Source: Kwoniella bestiolae CBS 10118 (Eukaryota > Basidiomycota > Tremellomycetes > Tremellales > Cryptococcaceae). From it: 64,000 nt of DNA. Both the position numbers and the translations under genes were made by a program. The number at the start of each line of letters is the position of its first letter. Positions within the stretch are counted from its first letter, which is position 1. The notes under the pieces are model-generated. The model did not search any database. It had not been told where the DNA came from and saw only the letters and a list, made by a program, of their open reading frames with translations. The stretch lies in contig NC_089241.1 in NCBI RefSeq assembly GCF_000512585.2, positions 1-64,000 on the forward strand. Reading direction: 5' to 3'. Below, piece after piece: positions 44,821 to 57,733 of the stretch.

Positions 44821-45284
44821 ACATAGTAAGATTTCGGTCTATGTCATGCACTTGACAGACGATATGGGGGCTATCAATCACACAGTGATGCTGATAGAGG
44901 CCGTGCATACAACACGATGCCAGCTCCACAAACGTGCTTGGAGCACCACGCGATGTCATTTCTCCCATTTTCTCGGCATGGGTTGATGAGCCGGGAAAGA
45001 GGGTCTCGCTGGGTTATCATTGGTATATCGTTATAAACGTTTTCCTCACTTGTCTAGGATTATATTCTAAGGTTGTTCCTTGAGATTTGACCTCAGATAC
45101 TGACGGTTCGCCATAGGTAGGGAGGATTAGCAGGAGAGAGGCAAGGAATATGGAGTCTTGAGGTCCAATCGAGCAAAGTATAAAGACTGCCCGAGTACAG
45201 GACGTGGCCAAAGTCAGTCATATACCTCACACTTTTGAAAAGGACAGCGTCCATAGCATAGCCAGCTGATAAAACAGAGAAGAA

Positions 45285-46710
45285 ATGTTCCCCCTCCTCA
45301 CCCTCTTTACTGTCCTGCCATTGATGGCTTCCGTTGATGCCTGGCTATCCGACAACCACACTTGCGCATTGACTAAACCCATCTATTCGTGTGAGAACAC
45401 CACCGCCATCGTCGACACCTGCTGTACACCTACTGAAGGATTGGTACTTGTTACTCAGGTGAGGGAGCGTCTCCCGTTCTCCTTATCGGCGGCAGAGTGT
45501 GTGCTAATCTTTCTAATCGTGCTCTTTGTCCAGTACTGGGATACGGTGAGTATAGTGCAATATCTCTAACAATGCATGTATTTTTACTGACACGTTTACG
45601 CAGTACACAGGTCTCGAGAGTGAAGGTTCAGTCTTGCCCAAAGAGTCATGGACAATCCATGGTCTCTGGCCTGACAGATGTGATGGATCATACGGTGAGT
45701 ACATCTCGCGAAGGGGATTATCCAATATGTCATCAGAAGACCCAAAACGTTCCCTGCTGATCGGCACGCCCTGTTCAGGCCAATACTGCGATCTGTCCAG
45801 GCAATACGACCCTGTCCCTTCGCCCAACACCACTACTGGTAAGCCTGACGGTACTCCTGTGCCAGTATGGGAAGGTGGTGATGTGATCACACCTTTGCTG
45901 GAAAAGTACGGTAAATGGGATTTGTTAGCTTTCATGCAAAAGTTCTGGAAATCTCAAGTGAGTCAACCAATTCGTCCCATACTTGAGCCCAATATCATCC
46001 AGAAGATACTGACTGTCTTCTAAACAGAACTCTCCAGACTGGACCTTCTGGCAACACGGTGAGCGATCCATGACGCTGAGTAACGACGTCAAAAAGCGAT
46101 GCTGATTTCTTTTTTAACCTATTGGCAGAATTCAGTAAACATGCTGTAAGCCATTCAACCTGTCTAGGTTGTAAGAGAGCATGAATTGATCGTCTTGATA
46201 CCTCCTCAGACATGTTTCACAACCTACGACGTTGGATTCGACGGTGCTCCCGACTGCTACGGTCTATTGTATGAGAACAGCACCGAAGCTTCCATCATCG
46301 ATTTCTTGGAATCAGTCGTGAAAGCCGATATCCAATACCCGACCTACCAATGGTTGAGCGAACAAGGCATCACGCCGTCCAACCAGACTGGATACGAGTT
46401 CCAAAAGATCCAAGATGCCTTGACTGCCGCTTCGGGTGCTGAACCATACGTGAGTGTCGAGCGGTGGAAAAGCCTCACCTCTTATAGTAAGATCGATGTG
46501 AAAAGAAGGCCCAATCGCTGACAACTCCCCCTGTAGCTCGGTTGCACCGGACCCACCAGACAAGTGTTGACTGAAGTCTGGTACTACACTCACTCATACG
46601 GTAGACCTCAAGATGGGTTCTTGAAACCCCTCGACCAAACTACCAAGTCCAACTGTAATGCCACTCAACCTATCTGGTACTACGAGAGAACCCAAGGTTC
46701 CGAGTACTAA
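45285..46710 (+). CDS. Secreted ribonuclease T2
   Basis: Starts at ATG 45285 with a signal peptide (MFPLLTLFTVLPLMASVDAW) and ends at TAA 46708-46710. It carries both active-site blocks of the RNase T2 family: CAS I as ESWTIHGLWPDRCDGSY and CAS II as DWTFWQHEFSKHATC, each with a catalytic His. Paired cysteines (CALTKPIYSC, DTCC) and several N-x-S/T sites fit a secreted glycoprotein. About six short introns, one splitting the sequence just after CAS II. It cleaves single-stranded RNA via 2',3'-cyclic phosphates, outside the cell or in the vacuole. It lies inward of the CGG-motif cluster and has no copy of that motif upstream. Confidence 0.94.
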
Positions 46711-47450
46711 GTTTCGGGGATCAAGCAGCGTATGTGCAATCGTAGGTTTCGAGAGGAGCCTGGCAGGAGAACACGAAGTGATGATGAACGGAGGGAAGTT
46801 TACGAAGAGAGAAAACAGTATAATGGACCTGTAAGATATTAACAGAACCTGCAGTATATAATTTGACGACATCGTAGAGAGTGCAGGCTGAATAGCATAT
46901 ATTTTGATCTTATTGTGACTTTGCACCAACAGCACACCAATGCAGCTTGAAAGTCTAGTCTATAAGGTGTAAGCTGAAGCAGCTGGACTTCATAGACTTC
47001 CCATCAGATCGTTTTGAGCGAGACTTCTGAATGGAGTTCTGTCTTCAACGAGCCCAGAATGCCTAGCGTGAGTATGGCGTTCAGTCAGTACTGTACGATG
47101 TGATGTGGTGCGTCGCTCAGTACGGCCAACATTACCGAAGTGGGTCGACGCTCTCCTCCGAACACTTGTCGTAAACGTAATTGTCATCACAAAGTCCGTT
47201 GAGGAAAAAGAGAACCTAATGTTACATGTGTCAAACGGTTTGACCGATATCCCACTTTCGTTATATCCTGATTGATCCTATATCCTGTGATCCTTAAGTT
47301 CTCATCTAATCCAGTCCAACGTTTTATCCACAACAAGCACGATCATGTCAACAGTCGATAGTCGAGTTACACCTAAATGTTATACGTCTCACCAGCTTTA
47401 GCCATCACGATTACCACTCCAGCCCAGATACCAAGACCTCGGGCGGCTAG
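46711..47450. other. Intergenic region, nothing recognised
   Basis: It separates the RNase T2 stop from the convergent stop of the coiled-coil protein gene. Short frames on both strands lack coding character. No RNA gene was recognised. Confidence 0.5.
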
Positions 47451-49866
47451 TCACCAGTCCCAACCGTCGTCTGATGCCGATGAGGCGGCAGTTGATGATG
47501 ATTTGCTTGGAATGAGTTTGTTCTTAGGCTTCGAAGGGGTAAGAGCTTTGCCCAAATCTCCTATATTGTCGTCAAACCCGACCAGTCCACCTGAAGTGGG
47601 ACCATCACCGTCTAGTAATTGAGGGGGAGAAGGTGTCGTTGGATCAATCGATCTGGGGGATGAGACTGAATTTGAAATAGTAGATCTAGGTTTGATGTTT
47701 AGGTCAAATCCCAATCCGACCGTTGCTGGTGGAGATGACGGTTGGCGGCGGGAGAATGAGGTGGGAGTTACGGTGCTGCTGCGGTCATTAGCGAGACGCT
47801 CCTTCCTTTGTCGGCTGGGATAGGCAGAGGAAGACGACGAGGCTGATGATGGAGGTTGAGAAGTGGCAGATGTAGATCTAGTCTCCCATGGTGTTATAAG
47901 CTTTTGCAGATTCGCACTGCGGTAGTAAGGATAAAGAAGTCAGCAGAATTATTCAGTGACCAAGGGTAAGAAGACCGTCAGACGACGAGGACCATCAATA
48001 ATTAAGTGTCACGTAGAAAGCATTTTATTATGGCAATAGCAAGACGGTTGTTGTGTGATCGACTGTTGACTGCGCATGGAGGAACGTTGAGATCACTCAC
48101 AGATCCAATTTCGAGCTTAACTGATTCCATTCTCCTCCATTATCTTCTTCTCTAGGCGCAGATCGTGCTAACCCTTCCACAATATCCTGATCTGCATTCC
48201 TTATAACTGGCTCTTGGTGATCTACCGGGACCGTTCCCCCGGCAGCTGCACCAACAGTCTTCCACAGATTTCCCAAGAACCTCTTTCCGCCTTGAACGAC
48301 TTCCGTTCCTAGATAACCTTCGGTTTGGCTGATTATCCCGCTCAAGACTGCAGCCCCGGTGTTACTGAGTCCGCCAGTGGAGGATATGAGAGCCGAAGCT
48401 GAGAGGGGTACGGGCTCGTCGATGGTAGCGAGGGATAAAGAGGATGCGGAAGACGTGGATGTGGATGTGGAGATCATGCTGACTGGTCGACGACGGCTGG
48501 ATTGGGGTGGTCTGGTGGTGGTATGGGTAGGGGTAGCAGTGGGAGTGTAATGGATGATTTGGGTAGGTGATAGGGCTGATCGTGAAACGATGGTAGTCCA
48601 CCGTGATTTCAGCTGGGCAAGCGAGTTTTCTTGAGCGAGCAGTTCTACGAAGGAGAGTGTCAGTGTTGATCAACAGCGTAGGATGAAAGCTTCATGGGTA
48701 ACAGCGACGTGAGGGGTAACGAGGAAGACTGTTGGCTGTGTTCAATAGCAGGGTGAAGGAGAGATGCCGAAGGTATACTCACCTTGCTTCAACTCAGCCA
48801 CTCTCCTCTCCCTCTGAGCGATATGAGTCAGTAATTCGGCGTGTCTGGAGGAGGAAAGCGTCATGTAATCAGCAAGGCAGTGCAATAACATGGACAAGAC
48901 TTGGATGAAGCCAACGAATGTTGACATTATGTATCCTTATCGTGAAACCAGAGCAACTCACTTCTCAGCCAATGTCTGTACCCCGACCACCGCTCGTCTA
49001 TCTCGATGATCATCTTCAACTTCATCTTCGCTTCTTTCCATATCGCCCCTGTCATCCTTCCCATCATCCATGTTCAGTTCCTCGTCCATGCCCCATCCAT
49101 CTCCTCGTCCAAACACTTTTCTTTCCGCTGTTCTGGGAGTGTGAGCAGGTGGAATCGCAGGTGAATAACTTATACTCGCTCTGACGCCCATCCGGCGGTC
49201 TGGTCGTCTGGTGCTCCCCGCTCTTTCGAGGGGGGTTGAAGGTGGTTGAGGGGATGTGATGGGTGTTGAGGGATGATTGTTCTCATTATGATCGATGAAC
49301 TCCAACGAGGGAGGTCTCGAACATAATGAAAGTCGCTTCAGCTTGTTGCTTGTCTTGATCTCTGAAGCTGTCGACGACGACGATGATGATCCTCCTTCTC
49401 TTCCTGCAACCTCTTCCTCGATCCGTTCATGTTCGAAGCTAGGGCTAGGTGGTAAGATCATACTTCTCCTTCTATCTGCTTTACTACTCGTTATGGTCGG
49501 AGACTTGCCACCTGAAGGAGTAGCTGTCGATGTTGTTGGAATGTTGAGAGTCGAGTTTGATGACATTCCTAAAGGTCTCAGACCTTTGTTATGATTACCC
49601 GAGGTCAAGGTATGTTGGTTTTGATGCTGTGGTTGTAATCGTGATATGTTTGCTGGTGGAGCAGGAGCAGGGGTTGGAATAGGTACTGAAGGTATAGGGT
49701 AATAATGAGCGTAATGATCTGTGCTCTTATCACTCGTCTTCCTCAGTCCATTCCCCTGTCCATACTTGTGTGTTTGTACCGTATTGGTAGGTGTGACTGT
49801 GACTATCGTTGTTGTTGTTGATCGATGAGATCGTTGATGTGGGTTTGGTGTGCTTGGTGGTGACAT
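47451..49866 (-). CDS. Ser/Pro-rich coiled-coil protein, DUF4048-like
   Basis: Starts at ATG 49866 (MSPPSTPNPHQRSHRSTTTT); an in-frame upstream extension has no ATG. Ends at TGA 47453-47451 (DDGWDW). The first exon encodes a ~300-residue low-complexity region with Ser/Thr/Pro and acidic runs (NMDDGKDDRGDMERSEDEVE). It then splices to a coiled coil, HAELLTHIAQRERRVAELKQ and ELLAQENSLAQLKSRWTTIV, followed by a Ser-rich part with an amphipathic SGIISQTEGYLGTEVVQGGK segment and a disordered tail. A coiled coil of 'AxRERRVxELKxEL' type in a disordered fungal protein resembles DUF4048. That match is from memory and moderate. Function unknown. Confidence 0.7.
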
Positions 49867-50730
49867 CGCGTTGGGACTGGTAATGATATAACTGTACAAG
49901 ATATGGGATACAGGATGTAAGATGCAGGATATACTTGAGGGATACGATGATATTGATCAATGCGTTACTTTATGAAACATGACAACAAGGTTGAACTATA
50001 ATACTATACTAGAGCAGAGACGAGAGACGAGGAGAGAGACAGCAGATGGGAAGAATGGAGAGAAAGGAGAGAAGGAATGTCTGTGTATGTGCGTATGATT
50101 GTATATAACTCGGAATAAGCAGGACATGAGATACTCAATACTCAACCATACATACACGAATGATTGGTTGATGCATTGTTGATGTTGTTGTTGATGTTGA
50201 TGTTGTTGATGCATCATTGTGGGGTATATATAAGGAATCAATATGAGATTCCTGCATTTGTACGTTATATAACCTATCGGATGGGAAAAGAGGCAAGTCA
50301 ACCCCATGAACATTCTTCTACCTAACACCCGTACTATATAGTACCCATCCTAGCGAGCTAGCTGGCATATTGTGGAATGCATATATACAATAACATACCA
50401 GCATACTGTACATGCATCCCATTGACACTGGACAAAGGCGTACACTTAAGGTTCTTATGCTAGTTGGACTGAGAGCGGGAGTATGTATGTGTTTTCATCG
50501 TAACATCTTACAACTTCGTTCGACGACTCCCTTGAAAGGATGAGCGAGGACGGTAGGGATAGGGTGACAGGTGGTAAAGAGGATGTAGTTTCGTACATGA
50601 CGAGGAGGTTTGCTTACATACAGCGCTGGATAGCCCACGTGAGGTGTAACTGCTGGTCATTGATGGTGAAGACTTGAAGAGGGTAGCGGCAGAAAAGATG
50701 ACTGACTGAATCGTGAACCATCTTCAGTCT
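49867..50730. other. Upstream region of the coiled-coil gene
   Basis: Contains a GATGTT/GTTGTT microsatellite at about 50170-50215, AT-rich TATATA sequence near 50225 and 50375, and no supported gene. It probably holds the promoter and 5' leader of the minus-strand gene ending at 47451. Confidence 0.5.
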
Positions 50731-51700
50731 TATATGAGACCCATCTCCGACTATCTTTCAACCATCCAAGAAGGATCGTGACCTTTGTGAGCTTTGTCTA
50801 GTAGGTTGATGATTAGGACGGTTATGTCGTGTGAAGTACTATTCAACCAAGTAGGAGCTATGATCATGTCTGATCGCCATCATACTTCGATCTTGACCCG
50901 TTGCGCGATCTCCTCCCCTCTGGGGATGTATATATGCGATTTTGTGGGCCTCATGACATCTAGCTCGATATCCGGTGTGTCTCAGAGCCGTTCGGGTCGG
51001 AGGTGACGGTGAAAGGTACTCCGAGTCCGCAAGCAAAGAGGAGCGCTGAAAGAAATCTGACACGAGACACAGAGCTTAACTTTGACAATGATCCAGTTGG
51101 AAGCGCTTGCAGGAACTTATGCATCCTCCGCTGGAATGACCTCAACCTCGTTCGGGGTACTTGCCTTATTTTGCCTCTGGTCCTGATCTGTAAACCGAGG
51201 CGAGATGGATTCCAACGATCCTGGTTTGATCCCAAGACTCAGAAGAAGGCACCCAACAAACTAAACGACTATTCTTGTTACGTACATTCTCGGGTTCCTT
51301 GGGAACAAAGTGAGTGTAGCTTGTAGCCTGGGACGGTTGATTGATCGTGGAAACGTAAAAGAAGGATCGACAATTCCTACTGTCAATCGAGATCAATCCG
51401 ATCTGTGGATGCTTAACTACATGAGTTGTTTCACGATCCATGATACATTTGTCACCCTTTACTTTCAGATTGGCGAGAATGAAGACGGGGATGGAGTATG
51501 GATGCAGTTCTTGGACGTGCACGAGCTCGTCACTAAGCGCTGTCGTCGACAAAGCACACTTTTGCCATGCACAGAACAGCGCCTTCCGTATAAAACACGT
51601 CTCCATTTTGCGTCCGAGAAGAGCATTCAAACGGTACAGAACGGCGTTGCGAACCTGAGCTAGACGGAGGAATCTGAATGTTTGGTCCGTGGTTCAGGAT
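50730..51700 (-). pseudogene. Coding-like patches of an unrecognised gene
   Basis: Several minus-strand stretches look protein-coding but do not join: one with AVLCMAKVCFVDDSA (near 51550), one with MHKFLQALPTGSLSKLS then LLFACGLGVPFTVTSDPNG (~51000-51170), and one with DIELDVMRPTKSHIYIPRGE, a TGA, then RSDMIIAPTWLNSTSHDITV (~50790-50960). The in-frame TGA and the missing splice signals suggest a decayed gene. An intron-rich real gene cannot be excluded. No family is recognised. Confidence 0.3.
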
Positions 51701-51719
51701 GACGAATGTGGCTTGTTAC

Positions 51720-53916
51720 AAGAAGACTTCTTCACTTCCACGCTGTTGGTGTCAAATCCCAGGTGGCGTCGATAGAAAACAAACTAGCGACTCACCCCTG
51801 TTTTTCCATGCTTCGCTGCGTAGCAAGGACCACGGGCGCCGTATCAGGACTGATATGAGATATATCCGACATGATACAGACAAACCACGTCGCAGCTCGA
51901 CAGCGGGTAATCCGGAATACAACCGAAAGGAAGAAACAGGGAAAACAATTGAATTACGTTATATGGTTAGTTTCCTTTTTCCAGCTTGGTTTTGCTTTTT
52001 CTTTGGTAGTGGTTATCCTGACTTTCCGAAACATTCCTTGGCCCTTGAGCGCAGCGCAGAGTCGTTTGCTTTGTCTTTTTTAGAGTTTTCTTCTAGCGTA
52101 TCTGCAGGTAGGTAATCCAGGTAATCCGAATGGTCTTGCCGTACTCGGGAGATCGTCTTGCATAAGTTTACGTTTGTTCATCTTGACCTGCACGTGGAAG
52201 ATGTATTTGTATTAACAGATTAAAAGAAGAATTTGTAGAAATCGTCCAAAAATACAAATAATCAAAGGCGACATGAATGATGATTTGTAGAAATTCGTTT
52301 CATTCACTTGTCCCAAAAATACAAATCATTTCTCTATTTTTTTCCGTTTGATGGGATGAATGTTCTTCCTCTGCTCTCACACACACTCGATACTCGATGT
52401 GATCTCTGGTAATAATATTTTTTCGCTCGGTCACATCTGCCCCATAATTCCAATCCGATCAGGTCCGCACTCCCATTCCCAGAGAGAGAAAGATGTACTC
52501 GTATCCCGAAAAGATCTTATCTTGAACGAGGAGACACAGCGTCTTCGTAGTACCTACCCCATAATCACACACATCAGTTTGTCCGTCCGTGTCCTTCCCT
52601 TCCCTCTGTCCGCATGACTGTTGTTTTTTTTCCTTTTTCCCTTTCTTACACACTCGCTACTCGTTAGTCACGACCAAACCCCCGACAAACTTTATGCCTC
52701 CGACTTACGACAACACCTAGTAACTACCCAGTACATCATATGAAACATTACCTGTCTCCACCACACACAAACACACACCACCGCATTCTGTTCGTCATTT
52801 GGAATCACTTTGAAAATTCTCACGTCTGTTCATCTTCTCTCTATTGTTCTTCTTTGCCAATCGCACATCTTGTCTCACTGTCAAACAACTTGGAAGAAGA
52901 GAGAGAAAAGGATTGAAGAACAACAATAATTAACTCGGATCCTCCTTCTTCACCATTGTTCGGTCTGATCCGATAAAATCATTCCTGGAATAATCCGTCT
53001 ACCTCCCTCTTTCGACAATTGCTTTACGACATCCTCTGCATCATCCCCGTCTGTCGACACTCAGCGACACAGTACATTCGTCTTCACCCGGGGCCGTAAG
53101 AGGAATCGCATCTCACTTCGGTGTACAGCATTTGTGACCAACGGTATTCCTTTGAATTAGATCAGTTGGTCTCTTGTTACCATCAATCGTCCCTTCCATC
53201 TTTCCCCCCTTCCCCCACTTTTGCACTTGCCCTCCTCTTCCTCTTCCCCTTTCCAGATCATTCCTTCAACCCCCACTTGTCGGACCTCGGTTCAGATAGT
53301 ACATCGGGTTCGGTGTCACGTCCTCAGTGTTCCTACCTTGCTTGTCCCATCCCAAACTTTTATTTCATCTGGGTTGACTCACAAGATTGTCACCGACTTA
53401 CGACACCAAAAGGGGAAAGGCGCATTGATCATCATCATCATCATCATTGTAGCGTCGTTCCTTCCCCTTTCCTCCCTCTCCTCCTCCTCTCCTCCTGTCC
53501 CTATTTCCCTCTCTGTCTTCTCTTGGTATACCTTCCAACTATTTGTATTGATCTCCATCGTCTTTCGGTATATACAAATAAACAATCAATTTTTCATCCA
53601 TCATCATTAAGATATATATGACCATGGAAGTCACCCAGTGACTGTTCATCTTTCTCCCCTTTTCAACAAACCAAACTACTCTATCGCATTGCATTGCATT
53701 GCATCGTGACTTTTGTTCTTCGATTGTATATAAAGTATATATCGATACATACATATTCCACTCCATCCCATTCGATCACCCAACAGATCATCATCATCAA
53801 TTATCAATCGACAAGGAACCAAGGGAACCAAGGGAACCAAGGGAAGAAAACAAGGAACGATACTGGTAAACCATTGATTGGAAAAAGTTGAGTTATCACT
53901 CCACAATCACATCACC
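51720..53916. other. Gene-poor leader region of the bZIP gene
   Basis: About 2.2 kb with no supported gene. It holds two small hairpin-forming repeats at 52230-52330 (including the 10-bp inverted repeat ATGATTTGTA/TACAAATCAT), long pyrimidine-rich stretches at 52550-53560, a TTGCA run at 53690-53703, and a GGAACCAAG triplication at 53815-53845 just before the bZIP start. The pyrimidine-rich part is probably promoter and 5' UTR. Confidence 0.55.
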
Positions 53917-56546
53917 ATGCATCCTCATCCTCAACATCATCAACAACATCAACAACACCCTTATAGATCATCATATCCAGCAACACCATCGACCCCTATC
54001 ACCTCATCCATAACAGCGTCAGCATCAACATCAACATCTCCTCAAAAGCAACACCCGCCTTTTGGTTTATTCCCTCCCAGCAATAGTATCAACATGCAAG
54101 TCAACATCGGTCATGGCTCACTCCACCATCCACTCCCACTCCCACTCCCACCTCATCAACTCACCAGTAGGAACGCTTCAACCTCATCCAACCGTTCCAA
54201 CACCCATCACGCAGAGTACAGTGAGTCTGAATCAGAAGGTGAGGATGACAAAGTGGAAAAGGACAAGCTGGAGATACGTAGGGAGAAGAACAGAGTCAAG
54301 CAGAGGAATTTACGTTGTAAGTCATCTCTCCCCATGTCGTTCCTGATTAATATACCTTATATATATCAACGTAATATCATCCACCTCACTACAACTCAAT
54401 CCCATCCCATTCATCCATGCATTCATTCCCATATCATCCTCCCCTCTTTCTCCTATACATAGGCTGCTGTTCATGCATGTACATATCGCTGACTTGAATG
54501 TTCCCTAGTACGTCGAGCAAACCATATAGCAGAATTGGAAAGGAATCTCACCAACGTGCGAGCGGAACACTCCTCCTTGCAGAATAGTTTTGCTCATCTT
54601 CAACAGAGAGAGAACAACCTGCAAGGATGGGTACACGATCTGGAATCAACTTTGTTTAGGAATGGTCTGGCATCAGAGGTAGAGACATTACGTCGCATAT
54701 GGGCAGATCGAGATATCAACAAGTCATCATCACTCCCACCTCCCCCTCATTCAGCGACTAGTCAACATGGATCGATACCACATCAACATCCTCCACCACT
54801 ACCTACCCCATCTGGTCCACTCCCTGCCGATCCACTATCGACACTAGCCAGAGCTGCTTCGTCTGTACCACCCGGTTCCAGTTACTCTGAAGGGAGGTTG
54901 AGCTACCCTCCACCCTCCTCAGCAGGTGAATCCAGACCCACTCTACCGAGACCGACCTCTTTCTCTCGACCATTCGAGAACCCTTATCCCACTCCAGAAT
55001 TACACTGGGGATCACAGATGAATGAATGGGTACAAGCACCTCCCTCAGCTTCAGCTTCGGACAGTGATAAGAAACGCAAGAGGGATCCATACGCTGCCGA
55101 CTACCCTCCACCACCCCCCTCATCCTTGCGACCAGGGTTACATCCCATGTCAGGCAGATTATCGGAATCGAACATCCATACATTACCACCCATCCAATCT
55201 TACCGACAGACTTCACCTTCATCTGCGAGACCAACATCAGCACCTTATCAGTCCGAAAGACATTCCGTTCCCATATCAGCATCAACGTCATCTGGAACAG
55301 GCAATGTCTCACCTCGATCGATCAGGATATCCGATCTGGTCTCACTTAAACCTTCACATGTCGATACCACCTTACCGAGTCTGTCAACTTCCCTCACCGC
55401 GAGCGAGATCACCCATCCATCGATGTCCTTGACCGAATCCAAGAGACAGCTGGAGATGTTGACGAATAGAGAAGGAGGTTGGAGTAGGAGACCAAGCTCC
55501 AAGGGGGATCTGTCGGTGAGTGCGTGTACCAAGATTCCTTGATATATGAACTACTCTTATGGTACAAAATCAAACTTGATTGACTGATGTTGATTCTCGT
55601 TGCAGCCGGAGAGGGAAGCATCACGACCTCACTCTCAGAATGGAACGAAACTCCCCCCTTTGAGATTCTTCAAACCCAAGATCGAGGAGGATTACCCAAT
55701 GATAGCCGCGAGTCCTCATTCCAGCCCTCGTTCAACTGGGGACAACCGTTCCAGCCGACCGAGGGAAAGGGAGATATCGCCGAAAACCAGAGTATCCTTG
55801 TCCCCCTCTGCGATTGGGGGGAGACCACCGTCACCCCTGCTGAAGGTCAAGGAACATCAACTGTTGGATGGTCAGATTCCCAAGTCGGCCTAGATCAGCA
55901 AGAAGACGGGGAAGCAGAAGGTTCTTTGACAGATTCAATCCCACACGCATCGGTCTACACAGCCCGTATCTTACTCTTATCCATCTTACCTCAACCCATT
56001 TTACTCAACTATACGCCGGTGCTCCCAGATTTATTTAAAGAGCAACAGCAAATCGTATTGACCGCTCTTTCCAGCCTGTCCCCTCCCGAGGTGGCAGAAG
56101 AATTCCGATCAAGACAACTGAAAGGATTATCAAACGAAGATGCCAAGCTGTTATTGGAGTATCAATCCTCATCACAAGCCGATCTCCGACTGGTCCTGTT
56201 CCCCATCGCCATCCTCAGAGCGGCTACCATCAGAGTACACAAAGTAAATCCAGGTACATTCAACCTTCCGCGTTTCATCTCCAGTACCCTCAGAGAAGCT
56301 AGGATATTCGGTAATCCCCTAGATCCGGATGCTTGGGAGATGCCAGATTCGTTCTGGGACCAGTGGGGTCATTGGTTCCCTCCCGGAAGAGCTTATTGTG
56401 CATCTCTGAGTGCATGGAGAAGAAGGGATGGTCATACAGGGTCGACGGTGATCGAGATGATTCTGGGATTGAAGGGGGAGAAGGATAAGAGAAGGATTGA
56501 CTGGGTTGGTAAGCCGCCGGGATGGAAGATGCCTAAGATGGATTGA
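53917..56546 (+). CDS. bZIP transcription factor, Yap-like, C-terminal part in a shifted frame
   Basis: Starts at ATG 53917 (ATCACCATG; His/Gln-rich MHPHPQHHQQHQQ). Exon 1 ends in the basic region RREKNRVKQRN-LR. An intron (from 54317) joins it to LRRANHIAELERNL and a leucine-zipper helix with LQQRENNLQGWVHDLE. The NRxxxQR core resembles Yap/AP-1-type fungal bZIPs. A long Ser/Pro region follows with a nuclear signal (DKKRKRD). After the intron at 55516-55604 the frame ends at TAG 55891-55893. The frame one base back continues to TGA 56544-56546 with SVYTARILLLSILPQPILLN and DPDAWEMPDSFWDQWGHWFP, resembling the DUF3425 domain typical of such bZIPs. A base missing near 55870-55893 would explain the split. 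Confidence 0.82.
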
Positions 56547-57113
56547 GAAGTGAGGGACAATGAAAATATCACAAGGTTGCAAAAGAGGAACAAAGGATCA
56601 TGGAGACACGGGTTCCGATAGCGCAGATTAGTTGAAGTAATTTACTTCATACACGGGTTTCACTTTCTCCGTAATAGATAGAACAAACAGACATTCAAGT
56701 CAATACATGTAGCATTAATTATCTTACAGGTCCTTCTATATTCGTATACTGAATCCATATGCACCTCGTCATATGGTAGCAACTCATCATCCTGCCATAA
56801 ATGTGGAACTGTTCGATGATACGTCCGTCTTGGATATGGTGACATGTCCCGCCAGAGCCTACAGTGCTGTACGTCGCAATCGCCGTGGGTGCCATGCGAT
56901 ACATGTCAATGACCCTTCTGGCCGTCGCTCATTCAGATCAAAGCCTAACCCGCTCGTCACCGAGTAGCTAGTCTCCATGGAAGAATCCTACTAAGGAAAA
57001 TCAAAATTTGATGCCCGACAAATACAAATACCTCTGCTCTCTATTTCTATAAATCAAAAATCATGTTTATACAAATACCTTGTATTCATTTACCCATCTT
57101 AACGTCACCGACC
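56547..57113. other. Intergenic region
   Basis: Downstream of the bZIP gene, with no supported gene. AT-rich with CAAATAC words near 57019-57080. Confidence 0.5.
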
Positions 57114-57383
57114 ATGCAAGATCTACGTCGACCGCAGTTTTACGTTATATCCTCGGAAGAAGATGGAAATGGTTACTTACCCAGTTACGTACTCTTCGGG
57201 ACTTTCGAGAACCGAAGGCTTCGGACAGACTCATGTGGTAACGTAACCGCCTGTTCACCGCTTTTATCGGTCAAGACGGAGGGAGTTGCGGTCTTACGGC
57301 ATTGGTCATTGAGAACCAGAAATGCGGAATGGATCGGATTCAATGAGACTTCGGGATTGAGGATGCGCATCACGCTGATGTAA
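57114..57383 (+). CDS. Possible small protein, unrecognised
   Basis: An 89-codon frame from ATG 57114 (MQDLRRPQFYVISSEEDG) to TAA 57381-57383 has balanced composition, for example AVLRHWSLRTRNAEWIGFNE. No family, intron or signal peptide is visible. It could be a short gene or chance. Confidence 0.25.
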   Translation: MQDLRRPQFYVISSEEDGNGYLPSYVLFGTFENRRLRTDSCGNVTACSPLLSVKTEGVAVLRHWSLRTRNAEWIGFNETSGLRMRITLM

Positions 57384-57733
57384 CGAGTTGAGCTGAATCA
57401 AGATTGTATCCGACACGGTCTGTCACAGTACTGATGCCTTCACCGCTCTGTGCGATTGCTAGTGGCGATGTGTATTGACGGTCGGTGTTATAGTGCTTGA
57501 CAATGAAATGAAGTGGTCGGTCGTCCCATTTCAGATACGATTTGCTCAAAGTGAGTGACTTCAAAAGATAACAAGCAAATGTGACAAGTCATTCATATAG
57601 TCTCGTTATGCATAGTATACTAATGAGGGAGATGAGTGGGTCGGGAGAAGTGAATTGAATATGTCAATACAACTATATAACCACACAGATTGACGACTTT
57701 GCTGCTATTCAAACATCTACAATGAAATCCCCC

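Noticed and set aside
49867..49899. Upstream start for the coiled-coil protein gene
   Set aside because: The extended frame opens with TTG. The first ATG is at 49866.
51166..51630. 154-codon minus-strand frame as a complete gene
   Set aside because: No family or conserved feature, and a different frame looks more coding over part of the same DNA. Only coding-like patches are reported.
54803..55312. 169-codon minus-strand frame inside the bZIP gene
   Set aside because: Antisense of a low-complexity coding exon. No motif and no start context.
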